Shown here piece after piece: positions 1 through 7,951 of a stretch of DNA of 64,000 nucleotides. Positions within the stretch are counted from its first letter, which is position 1. Each line of letters opens with the position of its first letter. The DNA is from Desulfobacter sp. (lineage in GTDB: Bacteria > Desulfobacterota > Desulfobacteria > Desulfobacterales > Desulfobacteraceae), in contig CP054837.1 in the NCBI GenBank assembly GCA_028768525.1, forward strand, positions 912,001 to 976,000, given 5' to 3'. The notes under the pieces were generated by a model that searched no databases, was not told the DNA's origin, and was given only the letters and a program-made list of their open reading frames with translations. Position numbers and translations under genes: made by a program.

Positions 1-473
1 ATATTATCATTATCCAGAGCAATACACCCGTTGGAGTCCATGGGCCTGAGGGGTTTGTCAGTGCCGTGGATCCAGATGGCCGATCCCTGCTTCCCAAGAC
101 GCAGATCCAGGAAATTGGGGTAGTCCGAAGGAAAGGCTTTTTTACCGTAAACCGGTGTCAGATATCGGTCCTCATATTCATCCTTGAGGAAATATACCCC
201 TTCAGGGGTTTTTTTGTCCCCGGCCTTTGTTTTGGGGCCGGCCACCTCTCCGGTGGAACAGGGAACGCTAAACACCTTTTTCACCCGCTCTTCGTCTCCC
301 GCCCATACAGAGAGGGTCTGGGTCTCTTTTTCAACGATGATGGCGTTCTCTTTCCCTGGCATGCGGATCAGGGCATCCGGTGAAAAACGGGTGTCGCCAT
401 ACCCGGCCCCTGCAGCCATGGATAAAAAAAGCAGGGAAAAAACAATACTGCCGATGATGCGGATTAATCTCAT
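1..473 (-). CDS. L,D-transpeptidase (YkuD/ErfK family), 3' part outside window
   Basis: Partial gene; its C-terminus lies beyond the left edge. The ATG at 473 is followed by a signal peptide with a hydrophobic run (about residues 4-20), so the product is exported. The YkuD fold is recognised by the late block HGTD...DSNGCIALDN, which carries the family's HxxxxxxxSxGC pattern with the catalytic cysteine. Such enzymes cross-link peptidoglycan or attach proteins to it in the periplasm. It starts 9 bases after the ruvB stop and may share the ruv transcript. The family is clear; the exact role (cross-linking or anchoring) is not. Confidence 0.85.
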   Translation of the reverse strand, partial: MRLIRIIGSIVFSLLFLSMAAGAGYGDTRFSPDALIRMPGKENAIIVEKETQTLSVWAGDEERVKKVFSVPCSTGEVAGPKTKAGDKKTPEGVYFLKDEYEDRYLTPVYGKKAFPSDYPNFLDLRLGKQGSAIWIHGTDKPLRPMDSNGCIALDNDN

Positions 474-482
474 GGAATTCAA

Positions 483-1517
483 TCAACTGCCTTTCGGATC
501 AATCTTTAAATGCCGATATGCCTTTTCGGAGGCTTTTCTCCCGGAGGAGGTCCTGAGCACCAGTCCGATTTTCAACAGATAGGGCTCCACGACATCCACA
601 AGGGTATCGGTCTCTTCCTGAAGGGTGGCGGCAATGGCTTCAATGCCCACCGGCCCTCCGTGATAAAACTCTATAATGGTGCCAAGGTAACTGCGGTCCA
701 GCCGGGTCAGTCCCAGATCGTCGATGCCTTCCAGCGCCAGCGCCTCTCTAACGCCGCCTGCAGTTACACGGCCTTTGTATTTGACCTGGCAGTAATCCCG
801 GACCCGTTTGAGCAACCGGTTGGCGATACGCGGGGTCCCGCGGGATCTGCGGGCCAGTTCCAGGGCCCCTTCGTCTGTCATCTGGGTCTCCAGCAGCGCA
901 GCAGAGCGTTTAATGATGACCATCAGTTCCCCGACATCATAAAAATCCAGGGTGCGAAAAATGCCGAACCGGTCCCGGAGGGGTGCCGAAAGCAGGCCCA
1001 CGCGGGTTGTGGCGCCGATGAGGACGAATTGTTTGAGCCTGTAGCGGTGGCTCCGGGCGTGGATTCCCTTGTCAAAAACAAAATCCACGGCAAAGTCTTC
1101 CATGGCCGGATAGAGGAATTCTTCAACCACCTTGGGGATTCTGTGGATCTCATCCACAAAGAGTATATCCCCCTCCCCCAGGTGGGTAAGGATGCCGACC
1201 AGGTCCCCCCCTTTTTCAAGGGTGGGGCCGGAGGTCACCGTCAACTCTTTCCCCATTTCATTGGCAATGATATGGGATACCGTTGTCTTACCAAGTCCGG
1301 GCGGTCCGTGAAGCAGGATATGATCCAGGGGTTCATTTCTCATCTTGGCGGCCTGGATGGCGATTTTCAAAGTCTCAACGGCCGCAGCCTGTCCCACATA
1401 ATCGTCAAACCGCTCCGGTCTTAAGGATACGATTTCCGGGGCCCGGTCTTCCTGTTTAAGGCTTTCGGAAACCACCCCCTTTTTATCCGATGAAAAAGAT
1501 AAAATATCCGATCCCAT
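483..1517 (-). CDS. ruvB: Holliday junction branch migration ATPase RuvB
   Basis: 344 residues, normal family length. It is an AAA+ ring motor that pumps DNA through the RuvA-bound Holliday junction. Visible motifs are Walker A GPPGLGKTT near residue 72, Walker B with the box LFVDEIHRI near 120, sensor 1 GATTR near 170, and a C-terminal winged-helix region with the GLTRLDRSYL block. It starts 2 bases after the ruvA stop, with an AGGAG ribosome binding site, and is the last ruv gene of a ruvC-ruvA-ruvB order. There is no sign of damage. Confidence 0.97.
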   Translation of the reverse strand: MGSDILSFSSDKKGVVSESLKQEDRAPEIVSLRPERFDDYVGQAAAVETLKIAIQAAKMRNEPLDHILLHGPPGLGKTTVSHIIANEMGKELTVTSGPTLEKGGDLVGILTHLGEGDILFVDEIHRIPKVVEEFLYPAMEDFAVDFVFDKGIHARSHRYRLKQFVLIGATTRVGLLSAPLRDRFGIFRTLDFYDVGELMVIIKRSAALLETQMTDEGALELARRSRGTPRIANRLLKRVRDYCQVKYKGRVTAGGVREALALEGIDDLGLTRLDRSYLGTIIEFYHGGPVGIEAIAATLQEETDTLVDVVEPYLLKIGLVLRTSSGRKASEKAYRHLKIDPKGS

Positions 1518-1519
1518 CC

Positions 1520-2155
1520 TTAACGGTTCTCCTGGTAAATTTCATCAAAAAGATCTTCGGGGGTGCTGATCTCCGGGTTCCGCTCAAAGGCTTCTTTGAT
1601 CATGCGCCGGGCAGATGCGGCGGAATGGCCGAGTTGTTCCACCAATACCTCCGCCACCTGCCTGGAAACGGTCTCCTGCTCCGCGGGTACACTCCCGGCA
1701 CTGCCGGTATCTTCCGGGATTTCATCTGCAGCCGCATCGGCAAACACGGTCACTTTCCCGTTCAGAGTGGCAATGATTTTTTCAGCTGTCCGCTTTCCAA
1801 TACCCGACAATTGAGACAAAAACCGGGTATCCCGGTCCTCAATGGCCCTGGCCACCTCCCCCACCGGGCAGGTAAGGGCCTTCACCGCCTTCATGGGGCC
1901 AATGGCCGACACCGTGATGAACAACTGAAAAAATTCCTTATCCTCCGGAGTCAAAAATCCGATGAGTACCGGCTTGGGCTGCCGGTCCGTGACATGGTAA
2001 TAGATATAAAGAGCCACCCGGTCCTCATCCCCCTCACTTACAGCCCGTGACAAGGTGACAGGATCCAGAAGGACCTCATATCCGATATGTCCCGCCAGCA
2101 GAAGAATACTCTCTGCTTCCCGGCGTATAATCCGCCCCTCAAGATATCCGATCAT
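1520..2155 (-). CDS. ruvA: Holliday junction DNA helicase subunit RuvA
   Basis: 211 residues. It has the N-terminal OB-fold start MIGYLEGRI and the helix-hairpin-helix segments typical of RuvA (SAIGPMKAVKAL, then LSGIGKRTAEKII around residue 115). The C-terminal part after an acidic, alanine-rich linker matches the RuvB-contacting domain III. RuvA tetramers hold the junction flat and recruit RuvB. The gene lies between ruvC and ruvB on the same strand with tight spacing, so the three are probably one transcript. Confidence 0.96.
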   Translation of the reverse strand: MIGYLEGRIIRREAESILLLAGHIGYEVLLDPVTLSRAVSEGDEDRVALYIYYHVTDRQPKPVLIGFLTPEDKEFFQLFITVSAIGPMKAVKALTCPVGEVARAIEDRDTRFLSQLSGIGKRTAEKIIATLNGKVTVFADAAADEIPEDTGSAGSVPAEQETVSRQVAEVLVEQLGHSAASARRMIKEAFERNPEISTPEDLFDEIYQENR

Positions 2156-2204
2156 TACTCACCCTAATTATTTACTCCCGTTCTGGAATTGGTTTTCAAT
2201 GGAT

Positions 2205-2681
2205 CTACCGCCCATACCTGTATAATCCGGTCAGCGCCAGTCCCAGGGCGTCCGAGGCGTGGAAGGGGCGAATGGGCTCGTGGTGGTTTACCAGATGCCG
2301 CACGGAGCGTTCCACCTGGTGCTTATCAGCACTACCGCTTCCAGACACCACCTTTTTAACCTCACGGACCGACACCTCACGGACCTGTGCCCCGGCTTCG
2401 AAAGCCGCCAGCAACAGTATCCCTGAGACTTTGCCCAGCATAATACCCGATCCGGGATATTTTTCAAGGGAGTAGATATCCTCTATCACCACAAGATCGG
2501 GAGATTGTTCCTTGAGGAATTCTTTTGTTTTCGTGTAAATCTTGTGCAGCCTGGCAGGGGTAGGATCTTTGGCATCCGTTGCAATACTTCCGAAAGAATA
2601 TCCTGCAATCTCCCGGCCGTTTCCCAGGACAAGTCCGATCCCCGTACCGGCAAGTCCCGGGTCAATTCCAATCACCTTCAT
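2205..2681 (-). CDS. ruvC: Crossover junction endodeoxyribonuclease RuvC
   Basis: 158 residues, usual length. It resolves Holliday junctions with an RNase H-like fold. The acidic catalytic residues are visible in the GIDPGLAGTG start (first Asp), VIEDIY (Glu near 66) and the late HASDALGLAL block. It is the first gene of ruvC-ruvA-ruvB and starts about 17 bases after cpoB ends, so read-through from the tol-pal genes is possible. Confidence is high from motif pattern and context together. Confidence 0.96.
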   Translation of the reverse strand: MKVIGIDPGLAGTGIGLVLGNGREIAGYSFGSIATDAKDPTPARLHKIYTKTKEFLKEQSPDLVVIEDIYSLEKYPGSGIMLGKVSGILLLAAFEAGAQVREVSVREVKKVVSGSGSADKHQVERSVRHLVNHHEPIRPFHASDALGLALTGLYRYGR

Positions 2682-2697
2682 TGTCTAAAAAAGGGGC

Positions 2698-3546
2698 TCA
2701 TTTAATACTTTTGAGCTTCTCCCGGGCATATTTTGCCTCTTTGGAGTCGGGATGCCGCTTAATCAGTTCCTTGAGTATAAGCCGCGCATTGGCCGTTTCC
2801 CCCAGGGCGGCAAAGGCATACCCCTGTTTGAGACGCGCAGCAGCAGCCTTATTTGAGCCTGGATAGGTCTCAAGCACCTTCTGGTATTCAAGAATGGCTT
2901 TTTCAAACCATTTTTCCGCGTAATAGGAATCGGCAATCCAGAACCTGGCGTTATCCGCCTTTTTTGATTCGGGATACTTGTTTATGAAGTTTTCAAACTG
3001 AAGCCGCGCATTTTCCTTGTCGCCATCGTCAAAGAGCTTTTTGGCGAAATTATAGAGCCCATCTTCCGTATCCTTGGTCAGGGCCGGGCCGGATTGAGCC
3101 GTTTCTTCAGTCGGGCCCGGTTCGGAAGGCTCAAAGCCCATATATTTTTCAAGGGCAATTACCTTCTCGTAATTTTTGGAAATGGCATTATCCAGGCGCT
3201 CCATGCGCTTTTCAACATTTTCCTGCCGGGCCCGGTCACTGGTGCCCAGGCGGTGCTGGAGTTCTTCCATCTGCCCCTGAACCTGGTAAAAACGCTCCTT
3301 GAGCTGCTGTACCTCGTACTTGAGTTCAGCGTAATTCTCCCTGGAGCTTTTGGCGCCCTGGCTCATATCGGTCTTTAGTCTGTCAAGGGTATTGGCCTTA
3401 TCCTGCTGGGCGGCGGCCCGGCGGTTGTTCTCCCTCTCAATGGCGGCGACCCTGTTTTCCAGCACAAGGTATTGTTCCTGCCCCACACAGGCGGTCATCA
3501 GCAGGAAAAACGGCAGCAGACAGCAGTAAAAAAGAAAACGTTTCAT
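2698..3546 (-). CDS. cpoB: Tol-Pal accessory protein CpoB (YbgF), lipoprotein form
   Basis: 282 residues from the ATG at 3546, which has a GGA-type ribosome binding site; the longer frame would start at a TTG and was not chosen. The signal peptide ends in a lipobox-like MTAC, so unlike E. coli CpoB it is probably lipid-anchored. A charged coiled coil follows (about residues 20-130), then tetratricopeptide repeats in the last 120 residues (DGLYNFAKKLFDDGD, NARFWIADSYY). CpoB coordinates Tol energy with peptidoglycan synthesis during outer-membrane constriction. It is the last gene of the tol-pal group. Confidence 0.92.
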   Translation of the reverse strand: MKRFLFYCCLLPFFLLMTACVGQEQYLVLENRVAAIERENNRRAAAQQDKANTLDRLKTDMSQGAKSSRENYAELKYEVQQLKERFYQVQGQMEELQHRLGTSDRARQENVEKRMERLDNAISKNYEKVIALEKYMGFEPSEPGPTEETAQSGPALTKDTEDGLYNFAKKLFDDGDKENARLQFENFINKYPESKKADNARFWIADSYYAEKWFEKAILEYQKVLETYPGSNKAAAARLKQGYAFAALGETANARLILKELIKRHPDSKEAKYAREKLKSIK

Positions 3547-3665
3547 TTTATATTCCAAATATTAATCCAGCCCGTGGCAGATGACTGGCCGGGCAAAATA
3601 AACGGACGGGCACAGCCCTCGCCCAAAGCGGCGGCTGCGCCCGAAAAGGCCTCCAAAGAGACAAA

Positions 3666-4238
3666 CTATTTAATTACAAACTGGGCCCGCCTGTTTTTAC
3701 GGAAGGCTTCCGGTGTTTTGGCAGGATCAATGGGGCGTTCTTCGCCGTAGCTGATCATGTCCAGACGTCCGGCGGAGATACCGAGGTCCACAAGATAGTT
3801 TCTGGCGGCCTGTGCCCGGCGTTCGCCCAGGGCAAGGTTGTATTCAGTGGTGCCCCGCTCATCGCAGTGCCCCTGGATGGTAACCGCTGCCGCGGGATTG
3901 GCATTCAGCCATTCCGCCTTTTCCTTGAGCAGCATCTTGGCCATGGAGCTGAGTTCCGCACTGTCATACTCAAAATGGATATTCTGGTTGACGAACCTGT
4001 TTTTTGCCGCGGCAATTTTAGCGGCTTGCTCTTTGGCGAGCTTTTCGGCAAGTTCCTGGGCCTTGATCCGCTCGGCTTCAATCCGGGCCTTTTCAGCAGC
4101 GGCCTCTGCTTCTGCCTTGGCCTTGTCTTCAACGGTAGTCGGTTCAGTCACAACCTTCTTCTGGGCACAGGAAACTGTCATCATCAATCCTGCCACCAGC
4201 ACGGCCATCATCAGTCTCATCCACAATTTTCTTTCCAT
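3666..4238 (-). CDS. pal: Peptidoglycan-associated lipoprotein Pal
   Basis: 190 residues. It has a signal peptide ending at a cysteine (MMTVSC, an imperfect lipobox), then an alanine- and lysine/glutamate-rich helical linker of about 50 residues, longer than in E. coli Pal. The C-terminal OmpA-like domain carries the Pal signature GHCDERGTTEYN and the block LGERRAQAARNYL, which bind diaminopimelate in peptidoglycan. Pal anchors the outer membrane to the wall and is the partner of TolB, encoded directly upstream. Confidence 0.95.
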   Translation of the reverse strand: MERKLWMRLMMAVLVAGLMMTVSCAQKKVVTEPTTVEDKAKAEAEAAAEKARIEAERIKAQELAEKLAKEQAAKIAAAKNRFVNQNIHFEYDSAELSSMAKMLLKEKAEWLNANPAAAVTIQGHCDERGTTEYNLALGERRAQAARNYLVDLGISAGRLDMISYGEERPIDPAKTPEAFRKNRRAQFVIK

Positions 4239-4269
4239 AACGCCTCCTTAAGTTTTATATTTATTGTTT

Positions 4270-5628
4270 TTAGTATCCGTTTTCAAACCCCGTGGATCCG
4301 GACCAATCCGGCTGGCTCTGTTCTCCTTTAAGGGATAACAGCCGTCGCTGGTCGGTCCCGGCCGCGGTCATAACATACAGCGCTGCCCGGCCGCCCTCCC
4401 GGTCGGATTTAAAGACGATAAGGCTGCCGTCAGGCGACCAGCAGGGGTCTTCATTACTGCCCGCGTCCTTTGTTAGTTGAACAGGCGCCCCGGGCTCCGG
4501 ATCAAGGGGGATAACAAAAATATTAATCCGGTTTTTATCTATGCCCACATAGGCAATCTTCTTACCGTCAGGCGACCAGGCCGGCGAGGTATTGTAGCGC
4601 CCTTCAAAGGTGACGCGGTTGACTTCACCGGATTCAAGATCCTTAACGTAGACCTGGGGATTCCCTCCCCGGCTGGAGGTAAACGCTATTTTCCGGCCGT
4701 CGGGAGAAAATTTCGGAGAGACATTGGCCCCCCAACTCTTGGTAACTCTTTTAATAATTTCTCCCTTTTTGGTCAACAAATATATTTCCTGGTTTCCTGA
4801 AAAGCTGAGTGTAGCCGCAAGTTGCAACTGCACAGGGCTCCAGTCCGGAGAAATATTGATTCCCTTGTAGTTGACCACCGCCCCTCTTTTTTCCTTTAAA
4901 TTTTTGATAAAAATATCCGGGCCGCCTTTGGCATAGGAGACATAGGCCAGCCATTTTCCGTCATGGGACCAGGCAGGGGACAAAGAAATGCTTTTGTGAT
5001 GGCTAATCTGTTTGGGGTTGTTGCCATCAAAATCGGAAACAAAAATCTCTTTATTTCCCCCCACCGTAGATACAAAGGTCATCCGGGTGCCAAAAATCCC
5101 ATAACTGCCGGTCAGTTTCATGGAGATCTCGGAACAGAACATATGAATCATTTTACGGATCTGTTTGGGGGTTCCGGTGTAAATTTTGCCGACAACCAGC
5201 TTGGTATTATAGGTGTCAAACAGACGGAGCCTTAATTTGACCTGCCCTTGGGACGCTTCGATCCCTCCCGTTATGAGAAGTTCAGCGCCAATGGAAGTCC
5301 AGTCCTTGAAATGAATCTGCCCCAGCTGGATACCGGATACGGCCGGATCCGATAGAAAGGCCGCGGAATCCATCACCTTTAAATATCCGGTGAAATCAAG
5401 GGCCGCCTTGAGCACCTCTTCGGCATAGCCACCGCCTTTTACCTCGGCGTCACTGCCGGTGAACGCCTTAAACCGGGTGACTGCCACGGGTGTCTTATTT
5501 AAAAACGGATTGCTGATATTGATATAATCGTAATCCCTGGCCACGGCCTGCGGCACCATTCCCAGGGATAAAAAGACGAGTATCGGCAACAGGGGTGATA
5601 ATACGGATTTCCATCTCAGACAATACAT
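4270..5628 (-). CDS. tolB: Tol-Pal system periplasmic beta-propeller protein TolB
   Basis: 452 residues from the ATG at 5628, which has an AGAGGA ribosome binding site; an upstream TTG gives only two more residues. A signal peptide ends near VARDYDY. The N-terminal alpha/beta domain is followed by WD-like propeller blades with repeated motifs such as WSPDGKKIAYV and FSPDGRKIAFTS. TolB shuttles between Pal and the TolA-TolQ-TolR complex. The gene lies between tolA and pal, as in classical tol-pal operons. Confidence 0.95.
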   Translation of the reverse strand: MYCLRWKSVLSPLLPILVFLSLGMVPQAVARDYDYINISNPFLNKTPVAVTRFKAFTGSDAEVKGGGYAEEVLKAALDFTGYLKVMDSAAFLSDPAVSGIQLGQIHFKDWTSIGAELLITGGIEASQGQVKLRLRLFDTYNTKLVVGKIYTGTPKQIRKMIHMFCSEISMKLTGSYGIFGTRMTFVSTVGGNKEIFVSDFDGNNPKQISHHKSISLSPAWSHDGKWLAYVSYAKGGPDIFIKNLKEKRGAVVNYKGINISPDWSPVQLQLAATLSFSGNQEIYLLTKKGEIIKRVTKSWGANVSPKFSPDGRKIAFTSSRGGNPQVYVKDLESGEVNRVTFEGRYNTSPAWSPDGKKIAYVGIDKNRINIFVIPLDPEPGAPVQLTKDAGSNEDPCWSPDGSLIVFKSDREGGRAALYVMTAAGTDQRRLLSLKGEQSQPDWSGSTGFENGY

Positions 5629-5666
5629 ACACAAATCCTCTTTATTCCATTGGAGACCTGAACTGG

Positions 5667-6599
5667 TTATTTGAGCCCCTTTGGGGTAAAAATAAGCCCC
5701 ACCTCATAGGATGCCATGCCCTTCGGCAATTCAGGCAAGGGGTTGGACCGCCGGATCGCCTTTTTGGCGGATTCATCCAGATATCGGTTCCCCGAGCGGG
5801 TTTCATAGGAGATATCCCGGATTTCACCGCTTTTTAAAATCTTTACAAATACTGTTACTTCAAGGTTCTGGTTCATGCCGGCAAGGGTCTCATTAAACAC
5901 CCAGTTTTTGCTGACATGAAGCTGTATTTTCATTTTATAAATTTCAAGGGGCCCGGGATCTGCCCGGCCGGTGCCCGCGCCGAGCCCCGGACCTTTTTTA
6001 AGCCCCCGCCCTTGACCGGCAACGGCCTGCTGCATCCGTTTAAGGGCCTGGTCAATCTGTTCCCTGTTCTGGGCTTCCACCTTTTGTGCCAGGGCCTGCC
6101 TGGCTTTTTCCAATTCCTTTTCCGGATTTTTTTTGGCCTTGGGCTTCAGTTTTGTTTTCTTTTTCTTTTCAGCCTTTTTCTCCTTCGCCTTCCGGGCCGC
6201 CATGAGATCTTTGATATTTTTCGGTTTCGATTTCAGACTGATCTCCGGCTTGAGAACCGGAACCGGCGTGGGGGCAGCCACAGGCTCGGGGTCAGGTTCC
6301 GGCAGGGGCTTGGCTTTTACGCTCACAGCCTCTTTTGCCGGTTCAGGCTCCTGGGTTGCCACCTTCTCCGGCATGGCTTCCCCGATCTCCGGCCCGGGTG
6401 CCAGTGAAACCAGGTCCACCCGGACCACCCTGGGCTTGGGCGGCAGAAAATCAAAGTCATGAAACCATATCAGCGCAGCGAAAAATGCCAGGTGTACTGC
6501 CAGGGAAAGTATACACACCATGGCCAGACTTTTCGCACCATGAACCTGGGAACCGAAGAGGCGCCCGCTTTTTTTTCGAACCTGAGACCGGATAGCCAT
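5667..6599 (-). CDS. tolA: TolA/TonB-type energy transducer
   Basis: 310 residues. Layout: a short cytoplasmic N-terminus, one membrane span (about residues 27-46), a proline-rich stretch, a long lysine/alanine/glutamate helix (about 130-200) and a C-terminal TolA/TonB-like domain (MKIQLHVSKNW, then LEVTVFVKILKSGEI). It lies in the expected place between tolR and tolB, so a TolA role, passing proton-motive energy from TolQR to TolB-Pal, is the best call. The proline-rich segment also resembles TonB. Name from context, class from sequence. Confidence 0.87.
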   Translation of the reverse strand: MAIRSQVRKKSGRLFGSQVHGAKSLAMVCILSLAVHLAFFAALIWFHDFDFLPPKPRVVRVDLVSLAPGPEIGEAMPEKVATQEPEPAKEAVSVKAKPLPEPDPEPVAAPTPVPVLKPEISLKSKPKNIKDLMAARKAKEKKAEKKKKTKLKPKAKKNPEKELEKARQALAQKVEAQNREQIDQALKRMQQAVAGQGRGLKKGPGLGAGTGRADPGPLEIYKMKIQLHVSKNWVFNETLAGMNQNLEVTVFVKILKSGEIRDISYETRSGNRYLDESAKKAIRRSNPLPELPKGMASYEVGLIFTPKGLK

Positions 6600-6609
6600 T
6601 TTCTATTTA

Positions 6610-7026
6610 TCAGCGGCCTTCTTCTTCATCGGGCAGGGTGATCATTCCCAGGCTTTCAACGCCTGCATTTTTAATTTTGCCCATCACGTTCACCACCACC
6701 CCGTAGGGCACTTTTTTGTCGGCTTTGAGATAGACCTTTCTTTTATCCAGATTCTCCAGCACCGCCCCTAGTTTTTCGGTCAGAAAGGCTGCACTGACTT
6801 CCATATCGTTGATATAGACCCTGGATCCGTCGTCGATGGCCACAATCAGGCTCTCTTCATCCGAAGGCAGGGCCTCGGAGGTTGCTCTGGGCAGATCCAC
6901 ATCCACCCCCTGTACCATCATGGGGGCCGCAACCATAAAAATAATCAGCAGAACCAGCATCACATCCACAAAAGGAGTGACGTTTATTTCCGACATAAAC
7001 TGGCCGTTATCCCCTCCCAGCTGCAT
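6610..7026 (-). CDS. tolR: Tol-Pal motor subunit TolR (ExbD family)
   Basis: 138 residues. It has one N-terminal membrane helix containing the ion-carrying aspartate (NVTPFVDVMLVLLIIF, Asp21), then a periplasmic ExbD/TolR domain. It overlaps tolQ by one base (TAATG), indicating translational coupling. With TolQ it forms the proton channel that energises TolA. The length and the position of the aspartate are normal for the family. Confidence 0.95.
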   Translation of the reverse strand: MQLGGDNGQFMSEINVTPFVDVMLVLLIIFMVAAPMMVQGVDVDLPRATSEALPSDEESLIVAIDDGSRVYINDMEVSAAFLTEKLGAVLENLDKRKVYLKADKKVPYGVVVNVMGKIKNAGVESLGMITLPDEEEGR

Positions 7027-7730
7027 TATGCCTCCATTTTCTTCTGGATGTCCCGTTCAATGATATTCAGCAGATCCGAAGAGAAACTCTGAAGTTCCGA
7101 ATCCAGCACCCGGATCCTGTCGGTAAAATAATTATATGCAATGACGGCCGGGATGGCCACTGCAAGGCCTGCGGCCGTGGCCACCAGGGCCTCGGAGATC
7201 CCCGGCGCAACAACGGCCAGACTGGCGGAACCGGACAGGCCGATCCCCTGGAACGTGCTCATAATCCCCCATACCGTACCGAAAAGGCCGATAAAAGGGG
7301 CGGTATTGCCCGCCGTGGCCAAAAAGGGGACCAACTGGGTCAGCCGACGGATTTCAACATTGATGGCCCGGCGCAGGGTCCGCTTCACACTGCCCATGGC
7401 CTGGAAATAGGACACTTCGATATTCTTCAGGCTCTGTCCCTCTTTTCCGTCGGACCGGGCCACCTCCATATAAGCCGTCATAAAAATCCTGGCCACCGGA
7501 CTGGCCCTCAGCGCCTTGGCCTTGTTAAAGGCATCGGCCAGGGTACGGCACTGCCAGAACATCTCAGTAAAATCGGCAGATTCCCTATATGCCCTGCGGA
7601 TATACCTGAATTTTATAAACACAATTGCCCAGGAAATAATGGAAAAGAACAGCAGCAAAAGCATGACAAATTTTACAACAGGCCCCGCATCGTTGAGAAT
7701 ATACAGCAGGCTGATGGATTCGGCGGTCAT
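7026..7730 (-). CDS. tolQ: Tol-Pal motor subunit TolQ (ExbB family)
   Basis: 234 residues with three membrane helices (about 15-37, 133-160 and 168-195) and a cytoplasmic loop between the first two. The signature NTAPFIGLFGTVWGIM precedes the last pair, as in TolQ/ExbB. It is the first gene of tolQ-tolR-tolA-tolB-pal-cpoB. Upstream lie a stacked hairpin in the leader and a TTGACA-type promoter candidate. Call by motif and gene order. Confidence 0.95.
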   Translation of the reverse strand: MTAESISLLYILNDAGPVVKFVMLLLLFFSIISWAIVFIKFRYIRRAYRESADFTEMFWQCRTLADAFNKAKALRASPVARIFMTAYMEVARSDGKEGQSLKNIEVSYFQAMGSVKRTLRRAINVEIRRLTQLVPFLATAGNTAPFIGLFGTVWGIMSTFQGIGLSGSASLAVVAPGISEALVATAAGLAVAIPAVIAYNYFTDRIRVLDSELQSFSSDLLNIIERDIQKKMEA

Positions 7731-7755
7731 AACTCCCCTCTAAATCTATGGTGGT

Positions 7756-7794
7756 GGATGCCGGCGGTGAATTAACCGCCCAATTCCGGCATCC
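7756..7794 (-). promoter_or_regulatory. Stacked hairpin in the tolQ leader
   Basis: Two nested perfect inverted repeats occur 26 bases upstream of the tolQ start: an outer 7-bp pair (7756-7762 with 7788-7794) and an inner 6-bp pair (7763-7768 with 7775-7780). No T-run follows, so it is not an intrinsic terminator. It would be transcribed in the tol leader; a role in translation or mRNA stability is inference. Confidence 0.45.
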
Positions 7795-7846
7795 GCAACT
7801 CAACACTTACAAGGGGCACCATACCAGATACCCCCGAATAAATCTA

Positions 7847-7873
7847 CGTATAAGACCTTCCCGGCCCTGTCAA
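7847..7873 (-). promoter_or_regulatory. Candidate sigma-70 promoter for tolQRAB-pal-cpoB
   Basis: On the minus strand a perfect TTGACA (7873-7868) is followed after 15 bases by TATACG (7852-7847). The spacer is short. It lies just downstream of the groEL terminator and gives a leader of roughly 110 bases before tolQ. Confidence 0.4.
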
Positions 7874-7877
7874 GGCC

Positions 7878-7918
7878 AAAAAAAAGCCCCTTTGCCGGTG
7901 AGGGCAAAGGGGCTTTGC
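7878..7918 (-). terminator. Intrinsic terminator of groES-groEL
   Basis: A perfect 11-bp stem (7886-7896 paired with 7903-7913) with a 6-base loop is followed on the minus strand by a run of eight T. It sits about 35 bases after the groEL stop. Confidence 0.88.
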
Positions 7919-7951
7919 TTAAGCGTATTGACGCATCATGCTAATGCATGC

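Noticed and set aside
510..1424. Open frame of 304 codons opposite ruvB
   Set aside because: Antisense shadow of an intact ruvB with all motifs; no ribosome binding site or domain.
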